The position numbers and the translations under genes were made by a program. The notes under the pieces were generated by a model. The model saw only the letters and a program-made list of their open reading frames with translations, searched no databases and was not told where the DNA came from. This document shows, one piece after another, positions 63,544-64,000 of a stretch of 64,000 nucleotides of DNA (positions are counted from its first letter, which is position 1; the number at the start of each line of letters is the position of its first letter). The stretch is from Bradyrhizobium sp. CB2312 (GTDB taxonomy: Bacteria; Pseudomonadota; Alphaproteobacteria; Rhizobiales; Xanthobacteraceae): contig NZ_CP121668.1 in NCBI RefSeq assembly GCF_029714425.1, positions 7,895,501 to 7,959,500 on the forward strand, written 5' to 3'.

Positions 63544-64000
63544 ACACAGACAAACGGTTTTAATTCTTCGGTGAGCGGCAGTCTGGTCCGATATCGGGTC
63601 GATCGATCGGCTTTGGGAGCCGATGATTCTGCTGGTGCAAATTGCGCTTGCTTCGAATATCAACCTTCGCCGCGGGAACGACAGTTTACGCAACGCGGAG
63701 CTAAAACGGCTACCTACCAAATTTGGTATGGGACATAAAGACGCGTTTGCATCGTGCGACCGAAAGTCTGTCACGCCAGAGAGATATTGGTGGGGACGAA
63801 AAACGTCTTGGCAGGTTTCATGCCCGTTCTTGTAAAACCCCGCGCACTAGGTCTGTTGACCAAATGCGAGCGTCGTCCTCCTGGGGCGAACCTCATAAAT
63901 TCGGTCTTCGCGATGTTCGACCTCGCCAACCCGCGCGCAGATCGTTTGCAGGGCGAGCAGGACCTTTGCTCATGGCCGCGAAGGAGCTTCCGCCCGCCCC
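63544..64000. other. No recognisable gene
   Basis: Short open frames on both strands after the right end of IS copy B. A minus-strand frame entering from the window edge (VLLALQTICARVGEVEHRED then RIYEVRPRR) may be the end of a gene outside, but it cannot be named. Confidence 0.3.

Noticed and set aside
1..64000. CRISPR array, rRNA or an intact tRNA
   Set aside because: No regularly spaced direct repeats or rRNA sequence was seen by eye, and the two tRNA-like stretches are incomplete or misfolded.

Overview
The window looks like part of the symbiosis island of a Bradyrhizobium-type rhizobium. The evidence is a type III effector of the LRR-NEL (NopM/IpaH-like) class preceded by a tts-box-like element, a NifA-type upstream site plus a sigma-54 -24/-12 promoter before a thioredoxin-fold gene, relics of traG/copG conjugation genes, several integrase and tRNA fragments, a dense load of insertion sequences, and many small proteins of the kind common in rhizobial accessory DNA. 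The genus is an inference; there is no rRNA or core gene to settle it. A large share of the genes carry frameshifts or in-frame stops. Either the region is decaying, as symbiosis islands do, or the assembly has uncorrected indels; the sequence alone does not separate these.

Layout. 1-3 kb: a hipBA-type toxin-antitoxin pair with repeated operator-like palindromes, then a broken HNH / NUDIX / P-loop trio. 3-5 kb: a divergent pair of exported redox proteins (CxxCH protein and molybdopterin-fold protein). 5-11.5 kb: the most notable locus, a tightly overlapping minus-strand operon of a 60-residue peptide, a PqqE-like radical SAM/SPASM enzyme, an alanine-dehydrogenase-like protein, a second radical SAM enzyme and two methyltransferases, with an S-adenosylmethionine decarboxylase divergent to it. 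I read this as a candidate RiPP-type or small-molecule pathway. 11.5-17 kb: exported polysaccharide deacetylase, PAS-GGDEF-EAL protein, small proteins. 17-22.6 kb: gene and IS debris, including an IS5-family element with CTAG at both ends.

23-29.3 kb: an oxidative copper operon: a large protein that may be LodA-like (quinone cofactor), its FAD partner (LodB/GoxB-like), a cupredoxin-domain protein, a Tat-exported tyrosinase and a separately encoded polyphenol-oxidase C-terminal domain. 29.5-35 kb: a RelA/SpoT-domain protein, a tRNA-Lys-like fragment, and the NEL effector. 35.6-37.6 kb: a chemoreceptor. 38-44.9 kb: relics, a degraded integrase beside a tRNA-Arg-like 3' end, and small proteins. 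44.9-47.9 kb: an unexplained four-gene operon whose last product has a HEPN-like RNxxxH motif.

48-63.5 kb: two near-identical 1,542-bp IS copies with different 4-bp target duplications bracket about 12.5 kb of debris, including an IS3-family element (3-bp duplication AAC) itself split by an IS110-family element, traG/copG relics, a NifA/sigma-54-type promoter with a broken TlpA-like gene, a frameshifted serine resolvase and a deleted otsA. No CRISPR array or rRNA gene was seen.
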